Assembly (NCBI RefSeq): GCF_006337125.1
Contig: NZ_CP040887.1
Span: 2,294,001-2,358,000 of the forward strand
Length of the DNA: 64,000 nucleotides
Source of the DNA: Serinicoccus chungangensis
GTDB taxonomy: Bacteria; Actinomycetota; Actinomycetes; Actinomycetales; Dermatophilaceae
Direction: 5' to 3'
The position numbers were made by a program, and so were the translations under genes. Under the pieces are notes generated by a model that was not told where the DNA came from, searched no databases, and saw only the letters and a list, made by a program, of their open reading frames with translations. Shown in pieces: positions 50,716-60,106 of the stretch (position 1 is its first letter; every line of letters starts with the position of its first letter).

Positions 50716-51540
50716 GTGCCTGGCTACGACGACGACCTCAGACTCGCCCACGTCCTCGCGGACGCGGTCGAGCGCACCTCCCTCGAGCTCTTCGGGGCGC
50801 TGCAGGACGAGGTCGAGGTGGACGCGGACGGGGCGCTCGTCACGCCGGCCGCCCAGCGGCTGGAGGAGCTGCTGCGCCACCAGCTGCACCGCACCCGCCC
50901 GCGCGACCGGGTCGAGGGGCGCACCATGGAGCCGGCGGGGCACGGCGCCCGGCGGTGGGTGGTCGACGCCATCGACGGCACGGCCAACTACGTGCGGGGC
51001 GTGCCGGTCTGGGCCACCCTCATCAGCCTGGTCGTCGAGGACGAGCCGGTGCTGGGTCTCGTCGCCGCGCCCCTGCTCGCGCGGCGCTGGTGGGCCGGCG
51101 TCGGTTCGGGAGCGTGGACCGGCCGGACGCTGTCCCGGGCGCGACGGATCGAGGTGTCCGAGACCGAGGTGCTCGACCACGCCTCCCTGTCGACCGACGA
51201 CGTGGCGGGGTGGGTGCACGGCGACCACGGCGCCGGGTTCGCCGCGCTGACCGACCGGGTGTGGCGCACGCGCGCCTACGGCGAGTTCTGGAGCCACGCC
51301 CTGGTCGCCGAGGGCGCGGTGGACCTCGCCCTCGCCGCGTGGGCCGACGGCTACCAGCTGGCGACGCTCGCACCGCTGCTGCGCGAGGCGGGTGGCACCG
51401 TCACCGACCTGGCCGGCGCCCCGGCCGCCTCGCCGCTGAGCCCGACGGCTCAGGCCCACCCGGTGGTGGCCACCAACGGGAGGGTGCACGAGGAGGTGCT
51501 CACGATGCTGGGCCAGGCGGGCGGGACGGCCGAGGGCTGA
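50716..51540 (+). CDS. Inositol-monophosphatase-family protein with lost metal ligands (HisN-like)
   Basis: A 274-residue protein that aligns with actinobacterial histidinol-phosphatase HisN, expected after aroA-rsgA. One metal motif is kept: VVDAIDGTANYVRG with Asp84 and Asp87. Two are changed: the GEE motif reads G68-R69-T70 within DRVEGRTMEPAGHG, and the WD motif reads Y213-Q214 before LATLAPLLREAGG. Both lost positions carry Mg ligands in IMPases, so phosphatase activity is doubtful. A pseudoenzyme or changed metal use are options. Its last 41 bases overlap the convergent M16 gene. Confidence 0.82.
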   Translation: MPGYDDDLRLAHVLADAVERTSLELFGALQDEVEVDADGALVTPAAQRLEELLRHQLHRTRPRDRVEGRTMEPAGHGARRWVVDAIDGTANYVRGVPVWATLISLVVEDEPVLGLVAAPLLARRWWAGVGSGAWTGRTLSRARRIEVSETEVLDHASLSTDDVAGWVHGDHGAGFAALTDRVWRTRAYGEFWSHALVAEGAVDLALAAWADGYQLATLAPLLREAGGTVTDLAGAPAASPLSPTAQAHPVVATNGRVHEEVLTMLGQAGGTAEG

Positions 51541-52912
51541 CCTGCGGCGGCTCGGCCGTCCGCACGGTCCCGAGACCGGCCTGCGCGACCGGGGCGATGG
51601 CCTCGGGGTCGCCGACGACGACCACCGTCCACCCCGGCCCGGTCCGGACCTCGTCCCACGCCTGCGCCGCCCCGGACGGCGTCAGGTCGCGCACCTGCTG
51701 CAGGGTCCTGGTCACCGTCTCCGGGCCGAGCCCGTCGCCCACGAGCGAGACGAGCTCGTCGGCGATGCTGTCCGCGGTGAGGTAGCGGGCCGGCGCGGTC
51801 ATGGCGACGAAGTCGGCCGCCTCGCGGACCTCGCGCCCGGTCAGGTCCTCCCCCGGCGTGTCGAGGATGCGCAGCGTCTCCTCCAGGGCCGGCAGGGTCG
51901 CGTCCGCGCGGACCGCACCCCCGACCACGCACTGCCCTCCGACCTGCCGCGGCCGGAAACCGAGCCGCATCCCGTAGGTCCAGCCACGCTGCTCCCGCAG
52001 GACGCGGTCCAGACGTGCGTGCGGAGCGCCGCCGAAGAGCATCGAGAGGGTCTGGTAGGTGCCCCACCCGTGGGGCGTCCGCCGGTCCGGTCCGGGGCGC
52101 GCGAGGAGCAGCTCGGTCTGGCCAGCGCCGGGTCGGGGCACCAGCACCACCTGGTCGGCGTCGGCCGCTCGCTCCGCCCGGCGCGGCCGCCCGACGGACC
52201 CGGGCGGGGAGGACGGCTGCCACGACCCCAGCGTGCCGGACAGCAGCCGGACCGGGTCCCCGACCGCCGAGAGGTCCCCGGCCAGGACGACCACCCCTCC
52301 CTGCGGCCCCAGCGTGCCGTGCCGGGACCGCAGGACGTCCGGCGTGAGGGAGGCGACGGAGGCGGTCGTCCCCCCGAAGGGCACGCGCGCCCGCTCCCCG
52401 GCCGCGTAGTAGGCCTGGCGCAGCTCGTGGTGGGCCCGGCCGGTGGGGTCCGCCAGCTCGTGGGCGACGTCGGTCAGGCGGTGGCGCACCTGGCGCGCCA
52501 CCTCGGCCTCGGGGAAGGTCGGCTCCCCCAGGCACTCGACGAGCAGGTCCAGGGCCGTGCCGAGGTGCCGCGCGGTCACCTCGAGCCCGAGGTGGACGAC
52601 GTGCTCCCCGGCCCCGGCGCCCAGCGCGATGCCGTGACGCTCGAGGAGCTCGGCGAGCTCGGTCGCCGGGCGTGCGGCCGTGCCCTCGTCGAGGCAGCGA
52701 GCCATCATGAGGGTCGAGCCCTCGCTGCCCGGCTCCTCGCGGCTGATCGGCGCGGGGAGCGCGACGCGCAGCGAGAGCACGTGCTGGCCGGGCCGGTCGA
52801 CGACCAGGAGGTCCAGGCCGTTCGGCAGCCGGGTCCGGGCGGGCTCGGGGAAGCGCCAGAGCGCGGGCTCCCCCACCTCCGGGCGTCGGCGGACGCGGGC
52901 GGGCGGCGTCAT
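51500..52912 (-). CDS. M16 family peptidase-like protein, non-catalytic subunit
   Basis: A 470-residue protein with the two-lobed M16 fold but no HxxEH motif: the equivalent segment reads MARCLDEGTAARPATEL. The C-terminal half has the REQRGWTYGMRLGF-type R/Y motif that in M16B heterodimers binds substrate. It overlaps its partner's stop (ATGA), so the two are made together and probably form a heterodimer. The 3' end runs 41 bases into the convergent IMPase gene. Confidence 0.85.
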   Translation of the reverse strand: MTPPARVRRRPEVGEPALWRFPEPARTRLPNGLDLLVVDRPGQHVLSLRVALPAPISREEPGSEGSTLMMARCLDEGTAARPATELAELLERHGIALGAGAGEHVVHLGLEVTARHLGTALDLLVECLGEPTFPEAEVARQVRHRLTDVAHELADPTGRAHHELRQAYYAAGERARVPFGGTTASVASLTPDVLRSRHGTLGPQGGVVVLAGDLSAVGDPVRLLSGTLGSWQPSSPPGSVGRPRRAERAADADQVVLVPRPGAGQTELLLARPGPDRRTPHGWGTYQTLSMLFGGAPHARLDRVLREQRGWTYGMRLGFRPRQVGGQCVVGGAVRADATLPALEETLRILDTPGEDLTGREVREAADFVAMTAPARYLTADSIADELVSLVGDGLGPETVTRTLQQVRDLTPSGAAQAWDEVRTGPGWTVVVVGDPEAIAPVAQAGLGTVRTAEPPQVSPRPSRPPGPAS

Positions 52913-54189
52913 CCCTCCTCCTCCCAGCGGTAGACCAGCGTGGCCATGGCCTCCGGGACGAGGTGACGCGCCGCGGCACGGCCCACCTGCTCCGGCGTCA
53001 CGGCGAGCACCTCGTCGACGTAGCGGGCGACCTGAGCCGGGTCGTCGAAGAGGAGCGTCGCCCTGCTGAGCAGGTCGGCCCGCTCGTCGTGACCGGAGAG
53101 GGCCTCCAGCCACGACCGCTCCGTGTCCGCCGCCGACGCCTCCACCTCGACCGGCCTCGGCCCACCGTCGGCGAAGTCCACCAGGATCTCGCCGAGCTCC
53201 TCCTCGACCGTCCGGGGGTCCACACCCTCGGTCACGTCGAGGACCAGGAGTCCGAGGGACGTGCCGTCCCGCAGCCCCAGCGCGCTCGCGGACGCGCCGC
53301 TGACGACGTCGGCTCCCCTCACCAGCCGTTCGTGGACCCGGGAGACGGACGAGGAGACCAGCGCGTCCAGAGCCATGGCGCAGGGCAGGAAGTCCGGCTC
53401 GGTGACCCCGGGGAGACGGGCCGCGAGGTAGATGCGCTCGGAGGGCAGCTCCGGCCCGCCCACGACGACCTCACGCACCGGGCCGGTCAGCGGTGGGAGC
53501 GCAGGGCTCCGTGGCGGCCGCGGCGCCGTGGCGTCCTGCAGGTGGCCGAAGTAGGTGTCGACGAGGTCGAACCCCTCCTCGACACCCACGTCGCCGACGA
53601 GGCTGAGCACGCTGGTGCGCGGACCGTAGTGCGCCGGGTAGAACGCCCGGACGTCGTCGAGGGTCGCGGCCCGCAGGTCCGTCATCGAGCCGATGGTCGG
53701 GTGGTGGTAGGGGTGACCGGGAGGGAACACGAGCTCACCCAGCCGGGAGAGCGCGGTGCCGTACGGCACGCTGTCGTAGCGCTGGCGCTTCTCCTCCACC
53801 ACGACGTCGCGCTGGTTGTCCAGGGTGCCCTGGGTGAGCGCCGGCAGCAGGTGCCCCTGCCGGTCCGCCTCCATCCACAGCGCGAGCTCGAGCGCGTTGC
53901 GCGGGACGGAGGCGACGTAGGACGTGCGGTCGAAGCTCGTCGTCGCGTTGGCCCGCCCCCCGCGCGCCATGAGCGCCGCCATGTGCTCGCCCTCGGCGAC
54001 CAGCTCGCTGCCCTGGAACATGAGGTGCTCCAACAGGTGCGCCAGCCCGGTCCGCCCCGGCTCCTCGTGGCGCGACCCCACATCGACCCAGAGGTTCAGG
54101 CTGACGCTCGGGACGGCGTGGTCCTCGCTGACGACGACCTGCAGGCCGTTGGCCAGGGTCCGGCGGGCGACAGGCAGGTCCAGGGGCAT
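52909..54189 (-). CDS. M16 family zinc metallopeptidase, catalytic subunit
   Basis: A 426-residue M16B peptidase. The inverted zinc motif is HLLEH at residues 51-55 (His51, Glu54, His55) with the third ligand near Glu132 in VVVEEKRQRYDS, the normal spacing. These enzymes degrade unfolded or short peptides inside a chamber made with the non-catalytic subunit. No signal peptide, so cytoplasmic. It starts at ATG 54189. Confidence 0.9.
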   Translation of the reverse strand: MPLDLPVARRTLANGLQVVVSEDHAVPSVSLNLWVDVGSRHEEPGRTGLAHLLEHLMFQGSELVAEGEHMAALMARGGRANATTSFDRTSYVASVPRNALELALWMEADRQGHLLPALTQGTLDNQRDVVVEEKRQRYDSVPYGTALSRLGELVFPPGHPYHHPTIGSMTDLRAATLDDVRAFYPAHYGPRTSVLSLVGDVGVEEGFDLVDTYFGHLQDATAPRPPRSPALPPLTGPVREVVVGGPELPSERIYLAARLPGVTEPDFLPCAMALDALVSSSVSRVHERLVRGADVVSGASASALGLRDGTSLGLLVLDVTEGVDPRTVEEELGEILVDFADGGPRPVEVEASAADTERSWLEALSGHDERADLLSRATLLFDDPAQVARYVDEVLAVTPEQVGRAAARHLVPEAMATLVYRWEEEG

Positions 54190-54308
54190 AGGGACGCCAG
54201 CCTATGCGCCTCGTCCCCGGGCGGGTGCACCCCGTCGGGGCCCGGTCGACGCGACGGCGGACGCACCGGGAGCTCCTGGGGACGCATGAGGGAACGCCTG
54301 GGGGACGA

Positions 54309-54340
54309 CGAAGGGCCGGACCGTGTGGTCCGGGCCTTCG
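54309..54340 (-). terminator. Probable terminator after the initiator tRNA
   Basis: A 14-bp stem with one mismatch (54309-54322 with 54327-54340) and four-base loop, about 20 bases past the 3' end of the tRNA on its strand. Confidence 0.6.
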
Positions 54341-54360
54341 TGCGCGTCCGACGCGATGCG

Positions 54361-54434
54361 TAGCGGGGGCAGGATTTGAACCTGCGACCTCCGGGTTATG
54401 AGCCCGGCGAGCTACCGAACTGCTCCACCCCGCG
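54361..54434 (-). tRNA. Initiator tRNA-Met (CAT)
   Basis: A 74-base cloverleaf without encoded CCA. The anticodon loop is CTCATAA on the stem CCGGG/CCCGG, with the three G:C pairs typical of initiator tRNA; the T arm is GCAGG-TTCAAAT-CCTGC. Position 1 (C) faces T at position 72, so the first acceptor pair is unpaired, the other initiator mark. It is the only tRNA in the window. Confidence 0.95.
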
Positions 54435-54497
54435 TCGTGGTGAGCACCACCTTACGTGATGGTGAGCCACCCACCAAATCCCGGTCGCGGGCCGGGC

Positions 54498-57400
54498 TCA
54501 GGGCTCCTGCGTCTGCGCCGCTCCGTCGTCGCTCGCGTCGTCGTCGCCGCCGACGCTCACCGAGCCGCCGGAGGGGTCGGCCTCGACCGCACGGTCGATG
54601 GCCTCCCGCAGCCGCTCCTGGGCCTGGCCGTAGGCCTCCCAGTCGCTCTCCGCGAGCGCGGCCTGGCCGTCGTCGTAGGCGGCCTGGATGTCGGCCAGCG
54701 CCTGCGCCAGCGCGTCCTGGTCCACCTCGCCGGACCCGCCGTCGCCCTCGCCACCGGACGCGCCGTCCCCGTCGTCCGGAGCCTCGCCGTCGGCGGGGCG
54801 GCCGGCGTCCCCGGCGTCCCCGGCCGTCGCTCCGGAGTCACCACCGAAGAGCTCGTCCAGCGCCCCGTCGAGGGTGTCGGACCAGGCGAGGTCGTTGCCG
54901 AAGGCCACGACGACGATGCGCTGCAGCGGGAAGGCGTTGCCACCCTGGGCCTGCACGTAGACGGGCTCCACGTAGAGCAGCCCGCCTCCGACCGGGAGGG
55001 TGAGCAGGTTGCCCATGAGGACCTCCGACGCCTCGGCGTTCCGGTTCAGGTTGAGGAACTGGGACAGCGTCTGACCGAAGGCCTCGGAGTTGGCGTCCGA
55101 GGAGTTGATGTCGTTCTGGAACTGCCCGGGTCCGCGCACCGTGGTGTCGCGGGGAAGCACGAGCATGCGCATCTGCCCGTAGCCCTCGCGCCGTTCGCCG
55201 GAGGTCGTGCCCGCCTCAGCGTCCACGGCGACGTACCCGGTGAGGTTCTGCCGCTCGTCGCCGCGCGGGATGTAAGTCGTGGTGAGGCTGAAGGTCGGCT
55301 CCTCCTGACCGGGCATCGTCACCGACAGGTAGTAGGGAGGCATGTCCGGCTGGTTCTCGCCCGAGACGGTCGGGTCCTCGGAGACCGCCCAGAAGTCTTG
55401 CCCGGTGAAGAAGGACCCGGCGTCGTCCACGTGGTAGCGGGCGAGCACCTCACGCTGCACCTTGAAGAGGTCCTCCGGGTAGCGCAGGTGCGCCATCAGC
55501 TCCCCGTCGATCTCGGACAGCGGCTGCACGGTGTTGTCGAAGGCCGCAGACCAGGCCCGCAGCAGCGGGTCCTCTTCGTCCCAGGCATACAGGTCGACGC
55601 TGCCGTCGTAGGCGTCGACGGTGGCCTTGACCGAGTTGCGGATGTAGTTGACCTGGCCACCTCCGATCGAGGTGACGTTGTCGGCCGTCGCCTGCACCGA
55701 GTCGACGGTGACCTCGCCCAGCTCCTCCATCTGGCTGTAGGGGTAGCGGTCGCTGACGGTGTAGCCGTCGACGATCCACTTCACCCGGCCGCCGACCACC
55801 GCCGGGTAGGGGTTGCCGTCCAGCCGCAGCCACGGCGCCACCCGCGCTACACGCTCGCGCGGATCGCGGTGGTCGAGCATGCGCGACTCGCTGTTGACCG
55901 AGTCCGACAGCATGATCTCGACCTGCCGGTACTTGATCGCGTAGGCCGCCCGGCGCGCGAAGGTGCCCATGGCCACCCCGCCGCCACCGCTGTAGGTGTT
56001 GCGCACCTCACCGGTGTCCTGCCCGCTGACCGGGTAGTCCAGTTCACGCGGGGGCTCGTCCGCGGGTGCCCCGACGATGGAGTACTCGGGCGAGGACTCG
56101 CCGAAGTAGATCCGCGGCTCGTACTCCCCCAGCTCGCCGACCGGCGGGATGTTCTGCTCGAAGAAGATCGGCTCGCCCTCGGGCGAGCGACGGTTGCCAT
56201 AGCTGGCCACGACCCCGAACCCGTGCGTGTAGACCGTGTGGTCGTTCACCCAGTTGCGCTGGTCCGCGGAAATGCCACCCAGGTTCAGCTCGCGGACCGC
56301 TATGACGGTGTCGACCAGCTCGCCGTCGACCTCGTAGCGATCGACGTCGAGGGCCTCGGGGAACTGGTAGTAGTTGCGGACACCCTGCAGCTGCCGGAAC
56401 GTCGGGGAGACGATGGAGGGGTCCACGATGCGGATGCCGGGGATGGTCTCGGCGTCGCTGCGCAGCTGGCCCGGCTCGGCCTCGGTCACGGCGTTGTAGT
56501 CGGTCTTCTCGATGTCCTCCAGCTCGTAGGCGCGGAGGGTCGAGTCGATCGCCCGCTGGATGTAGGGCGCCTCCAGCTGGGCCTCCGAGGGGTTCACCCG
56601 GAACTGCTGCACCAGCGAGGGGTACACGCCGCCCAGCACCAGCGCGATGACCAGGAGGCCGGCCAGCCCGACGATGGGCAGCCGCCACGTCCTCGTCCAG
56701 ATGGTCGCGATGAAGAAGGCCGCGCAGAGCAGCGCGGCCACCGCCAGGATGCTGCGGGTCGGCAGCAGCGCGTTGACGTCGGTGTAGGTCATGCCGGTGA
56801 TGCGGGCGTGCTGGGTCATCGACAGCGAGAAGCGCTCGACCCAGTAGCCGGCGGCCCGCACGACGAGGATGAGCGCGAGGAGCACCGCGAGGTGGATGCG
56901 CGCCGCGGTCGTCGTGCGCCGGCCTCGGCTGCCCCCCTGCAGCTGGATGCCGCCGTAGATGTAGTGGGTGAGGAGGGCCCCGATGAGGCTGAGCCCCAGG
57001 ACCAGAGTGGCGAAGGAGATGGCCATCTGCCAGAACGGGAGGCTGAAGACGAAGAACCCGACATCCATCCCGAACTCGGGGTCGACCTCACCGAAGGGCT
57101 GACGGTGGATGAAGAGCAGGACCGTCTGCCACTGGGCGGCGGCGGCGGTGCCGGCGAACAGCCCGAGCACCGCGGGCACGGCGATGAAGACGAGCCGGCG
57201 CACCGGGTCCAGCGCGCTGCGGTAACGGTCGAGGGCGGCCTGCTCCGGGGTCGAGGGTGCGTAGATCGGCCGGTGCCGCCAACCGAGCCAGAGACCGGAC
57301 CACACGACGCCTGCCGTGACCACCGCCGCCAGGACGAACAACCCGACCTGGGTGAGGAGCCGCGTGACCAGCACCTCGCGGAAACCCAGCGCCTGGAACC

Positions 57401-57710
57401 ACAGCAGGTCGGTCCACAGCGTCGCGCCCCAGCCCAGCAGGCTGAGCAGCGCGAGCACGATGAGCACGGTCGGCAGGACCCGTCCTCGGGGAAGCCCCCT
57501 GCCGCCGCGGCCCGAGCGACCCCTGCCGCCCCCTCCCCCGCTCCCGGAGGCCGGACGACCGGGTCCACCGCCGCGGGCTCCGGGATCGGCGCCGGCGCGC
57601 TCTTGGCGTCCTCCAGACCAGCCCTGACCGGCGGGTCCGCCGCCGTTACCGGCAGCTCCACCGCCGCTCTCGTCCGGGTCCGGGCCGGGCTCTGGCTCGC
57701 GCTCGCTCAC
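54498..57710 (-). CDS. UPF0182 family large membrane protein
   Basis: A 1070-residue protein: a disordered Gly/Pro/Arg-rich N-terminus (1-75), about seven transmembrane helices (80-360), a large extracytoplasmic domain (about 380-960) and an acidic Gly/Ser/Ala tail. It shows LWFQALGFREVLVTR near 104 and WVNDHTVYTHGFGVV near 495, hallmarks of UPF0182 (Rv3193c type), of unknown role. It stands in the conserved cluster with YlbL and DUF2342. GTG 57710 begins SEREPEPG after the start residue. The opposite strand is open for 3.8 kb but is a GC shadow. Confidence 0.92.
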   Translation of the reverse strand: MSEREPEPGPDPDESGGGAAGNGGGPAGQGWSGGRQERAGADPGARGGGPGRPASGSGGGGGRGRSGRGGRGLPRGRVLPTVLIVLALLSLLGWGATLWTDLLWFQALGFREVLVTRLLTQVGLFVLAAVVTAGVVWSGLWLGWRHRPIYAPSTPEQAALDRYRSALDPVRRLVFIAVPAVLGLFAGTAAAAQWQTVLLFIHRQPFGEVDPEFGMDVGFFVFSLPFWQMAISFATLVLGLSLIGALLTHYIYGGIQLQGGSRGRRTTTAARIHLAVLLALILVVRAAGYWVERFSLSMTQHARITGMTYTDVNALLPTRSILAVAALLCAAFFIATIWTRTWRLPIVGLAGLLVIALVLGGVYPSLVQQFRVNPSEAQLEAPYIQRAIDSTLRAYELEDIEKTDYNAVTEAEPGQLRSDAETIPGIRIVDPSIVSPTFRQLQGVRNYYQFPEALDVDRYEVDGELVDTVIAVRELNLGGISADQRNWVNDHTVYTHGFGVVASYGNRRSPEGEPIFFEQNIPPVGELGEYEPRIYFGESSPEYSIVGAPADEPPRELDYPVSGQDTGEVRNTYSGGGGVAMGTFARRAAYAIKYRQVEIMLSDSVNSESRMLDHRDPRERVARVAPWLRLDGNPYPAVVGGRVKWIVDGYTVSDRYPYSQMEELGEVTVDSVQATADNVTSIGGGQVNYIRNSVKATVDAYDGSVDLYAWDEEDPLLRAWSAAFDNTVQPLSEIDGELMAHLRYPEDLFKVQREVLARYHVDDAGSFFTGQDFWAVSEDPTVSGENQPDMPPYYLSVTMPGQEEPTFSLTTTYIPRGDERQNLTGYVAVDAEAGTTSGERREGYGQMRMLVLPRDTTVRGPGQFQNDINSSDANSEAFGQTLSQFLNLNRNAEASEVLMGNLLTLPVGGGLLYVEPVYVQAQGGNAFPLQRIVVVAFGNDLAWSDTLDGALDELFGGDSGATAGDAGDAGRPADGEAPDDGDGASGGEGDGGSGEVDQDALAQALADIQAAYDDGQAALAESDWEAYGQAQERLREAIDRAVEADPSGGSVSVGGDDDASDDGAAQTQEP

Positions 57711-57764
57711 CGTGGCAGCGTAACTGCCGTCTCTGTGCGTCCCCACGGCGACCCGGATGCGACG

Positions 57765-58337
57765 ATGGGCGACGTGTCCCCCATCGACCCTGATGCCCCT
57801 GCGGCCACCGACCCGTCCCGCCCGAGCGCCCTGCTGCGGGCTGCCGTCGACACCGAGAAGCATGTCGCGCGCTCGGGGTGGGACCAGCCGCCCCGGCTGT
57901 TCGCGCTCGTGCGCACCGCGCTGCTGCGCGAGCGGGAGCCCTCCCTCGCCGGCCAGCTCGCCGATCCCGAGGACGACGGGTTCACGGCCGTCGAGCAGGA
58001 GCGGCTGCCCCCGACCGCCGACCTGGAGTCGCTGCTGGGCCGGATGGCCTGGCCGCCGGACGTCGAGGGCGTGGCGCTGTCGGTCGAGCGCATCGTCGTG
58101 CCACCGGAGGCCGAGCGCGAGCTCCCGCAGGGGCCGCGGGAGGCGACGGACGCCCTGATGGCCCACCCCGACCGCAAGGACGTCCGGCTGCTGGCCGCCT
58201 GCCTGCGGGACGGCTCACGCACCTGCCTGCTGCGGCAGCGTGACTTCGACGAGGACGACGCCGTGGCCGTGGGGCCGGACATCGCCCCCGGGCTGACCCA
58301 CGCGCTGGCCTCGACCCTCGTCGACGGGTCGGACTAG
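57765..58337 (+). CDS. PPA1309 family protein
   Basis: A 190-residue soluble protein of the actinobacterial PPA1309 family: LLRAAVDTEKHVARSGWDQP near residues 23-42, LFALVRTALLREREP, MAWPPDVEGVALSVERIVVP near 93-112, then HPDRKDVRLLAACLRDGSRT. Function unknown. It lies between the divergent UPF0182 gene and the convergent YlbL gene, which starts two bases after its stop. ATG 57765 or GTG 57774 may be the start. Confidence 0.82.
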   Translation: MGDVSPIDPDAPAATDPSRPSALLRAAVDTEKHVARSGWDQPPRLFALVRTALLREREPSLAGQLADPEDDGFTAVEQERLPPTADLESLLGRMAWPPDVEGVALSVERIVVPPEAERELPQGPREATDALMAHPDRKDVRLLAACLRDGSRTCLLRQRDFDEDDAVAVGPDIAPGLTHALASTLVDGSD

Positions 58338-58338
58338 G

Positions 58339-59499
58339 TCAGCCGGTCTGCTCGGCCTGGTCCTCGAGCTCCTCGGCGCAGGTGGGGAGGGACAGGTCGT
58401 CCGCCGCTGTGCCGGAGGACGCCTCGAGCTCGTCGATGACCGCCAACGCGTCGTCGAAGGTCCCGACGGGCACCACCGTGAGCCCGCCCGGGTCGCTCTC
58501 GACGACCTCGGTGCAGTTGTCGCTGGGGGCGAAGAAGACCTCGGCGCCCGCCTCGCGGGCGGCATACATCTTCTGCGTGATCCCCCCGATGCCCCCGACC
58601 GTCCCGTCACCCGTGATCGTCCCGGTGCCGGCGATGGAGCGTCCCCCGGTGAGGGCACCCGGCGTGATCTCGTCGTAGACCGCCAGCGAGAACATCAGGC
58701 CCGCGCTGGGTCCACCCACGTTGCCGGCGTCGATGGTGACCTCGTAGGGGTTGTCGTAGACCGGCGCGAGGTAGACGCCCACGATCGTGCGCCCGCTCTC
58801 CTCGTCCAGGCGGGTGGGCACGTCGAGCTCGACCTCCTCGCCGCCGCGCAGGACCGTGACCGGGACCTCCTGCCCGGGCTCGACGGCCTGGATCTGGTCG
58901 CGGACGGCCGTCGTGTCGCTGACCTCCTGGCCGGCCACCCGGACGATCTCGTCCTCGACCTCGAGCACCCCGTCGGCGGGGGCATCGGCGATGACCTGGG
59001 CCACGACGACGTTCTCGTCGATCTGCACCCCCTGCGCCCGCAGCGCCACCACGGCCGCGTCGTCCTGGGAGTGCTGCATGAGCTCGGTGTTCTGCTCCCG
59101 CACCTGCTCGGCGGTGACGTCCTCGGGGAAGACCTCCTCGCGCGGCACCACGGTGGTGGAGGGGTCGATGCTCGCCCGCAGCGCCTCCCACGCCGAGACG
59201 GTGTCACCCGGCCCGCCCTGGAGCCGGATGGTCGTGAAGTAGAGATGACCCTCGGTGTCGTCGTAGGTGGGGAGCTCGTCGTCCACGCTGACGATGTCGG
59301 CGCCGTCGATCTGCCCGAGGGTGTCGTAGACGGGGCCAGGCACGTAGATGACCCGCTGCACCGTGACGAGGTTGAGCACCGACCCGGTGAGCACGCCCGC
59401 GGCGACCACGACGAGCAGCACGGCGGCGCTGACCCCGACGCGCGTGTGCGGGGGCTGGCCCGTCCGTCCCTCGGTCCCGGTCGGCACGTCCGCGCTCAC
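58339..59499 (-). CDS. YlbL family PDZ/Lon-like serine protease
   Basis: A 386-residue membrane-anchored protease. One N-terminal helix (about 22-42), then VPGPVYDTLG, a PDZ domain (about 160-240, with ADGVLEVEDEIVRVAGQEV) and a C-terminal Lon-like domain with Ser in NVGGPSAGLMFSLAVYD near 280 and Lys in IGGITQKMYAAREAGAEVFF near 325, the Ser-Lys dyad. It would act outside the membrane. GTG 59499 overlaps the moaE stop (GTGA). Equivalent to Rv3194c by synteny. Confidence 0.9.
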   Translation of the reverse strand: MSADVPTGTEGRTGQPPHTRVGVSAAVLLVVVAAGVLTGSVLNLVTVQRVIYVPGPVYDTLGQIDGADIVSVDDELPTYDDTEGHLYFTTIRLQGGPGDTVSAWEALRASIDPSTTVVPREEVFPEDVTAEQVREQNTELMQHSQDDAAVVALRAQGVQIDENVVVAQVIADAPADGVLEVEDEIVRVAGQEVSDTTAVRDQIQAVEPGQEVPVTVLRGGEEVELDVPTRLDEESGRTIVGVYLAPVYDNPYEVTIDAGNVGGPSAGLMFSLAVYDEITPGALTGGRSIAGTGTITGDGTVGGIGGITQKMYAAREAGAEVFFAPSDNCTEVVESDPGGLTVVPVGTFDDALAVIDELEASSGTAADDLSLPTCAEELEDQAEQTG

Positions 59500-59924
59500 A
59501 GGCCCACCCACTCGTGCTCGTGACCGTCGAACTCCTGCCGCTTCCAGATGGGTATGCCGCTCTTCAGCTCCTCGATGAGCCGGCGGCCCGCCTCGAAGGC
59601 CTCGGCACGGTGCTCGGCCGCGACGGCGCACACCACGGCGAGGTCGCCGACCTCCAGCGCACCGACCCGGTGCACGGCATACACCCCGTGCACCTGGTCC
59701 TGCTGCGCCACCGACGTCGCCAGCGCCGTCAGCCGCTCGCCGGCCTCCGGGTGCGCCGAGTAGTCGAGACGGGTCACCCCGGCGCGTCCGGAGTCGTGGT
59801 CGCGGACCGTCCCGACGAAGATGGTCACCGCGCCCGCCCTCGGGTGCCGCACGGCGCTCAGGGCCTCGTCGACGGACAACGGCGCGTCACGCACCCCCGC
59901 GACGATGGACTGGTCCTCGCTCAT
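59496..59924 (-). CDS. moaE: Molybdopterin synthase catalytic subunit MoaE
   Basis: The large subunit that inserts two sulfurs into precursor Z with MoaD. The 142-residue protein has GAVTIFVGTVRDHDSGRAGV near residues 31-50, HRVGALEVGDLAVVCAV near 86, and the catalytic lysines in ELKSGIPIWKRQEF near 119-132. No moaD or other molybdopterin gene is in the window. Coupled to the YlbL gene by a four-base overlap. Confidence 0.95.
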   Translation of the reverse strand: MSEDQSIVAGVRDAPLSVDEALSAVRHPRAGAVTIFVGTVRDHDSGRAGVTRLDYSAHPEAGERLTALATSVAQQDQVHGVYAVHRVGALEVGDLAVVCAVAAEHRAEAFEAGRRLIEELKSGIPIWKRQEFDGHEHEWVGL

Positions 59925-60106
59925 CGCGTCATCATGCCTGATCTCCCTGACGGCTCCCGGACCGCCCCGCAGGCGGCGGGAACTCTGCCGCCCCCGCCGT
60001 TGTTGAGACCAGGGAAGGGACGGCCCGCACGACCGGCGCCCGGCGTCGCCGTCCGTCTCGTGACAGGCTGGGGCGCCGGCACCCCCGAAGGAGAAGGACG
60101 AGGACC

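Noticed and set aside
54456..58337. A 3.9-kb open frame on the plus strand opposite UPF0182
   Set aside because: It is the GC-driven mirror of UPF0182, with no recognisable domain until its last 190 codons, which are the separate PPA1309 gene.
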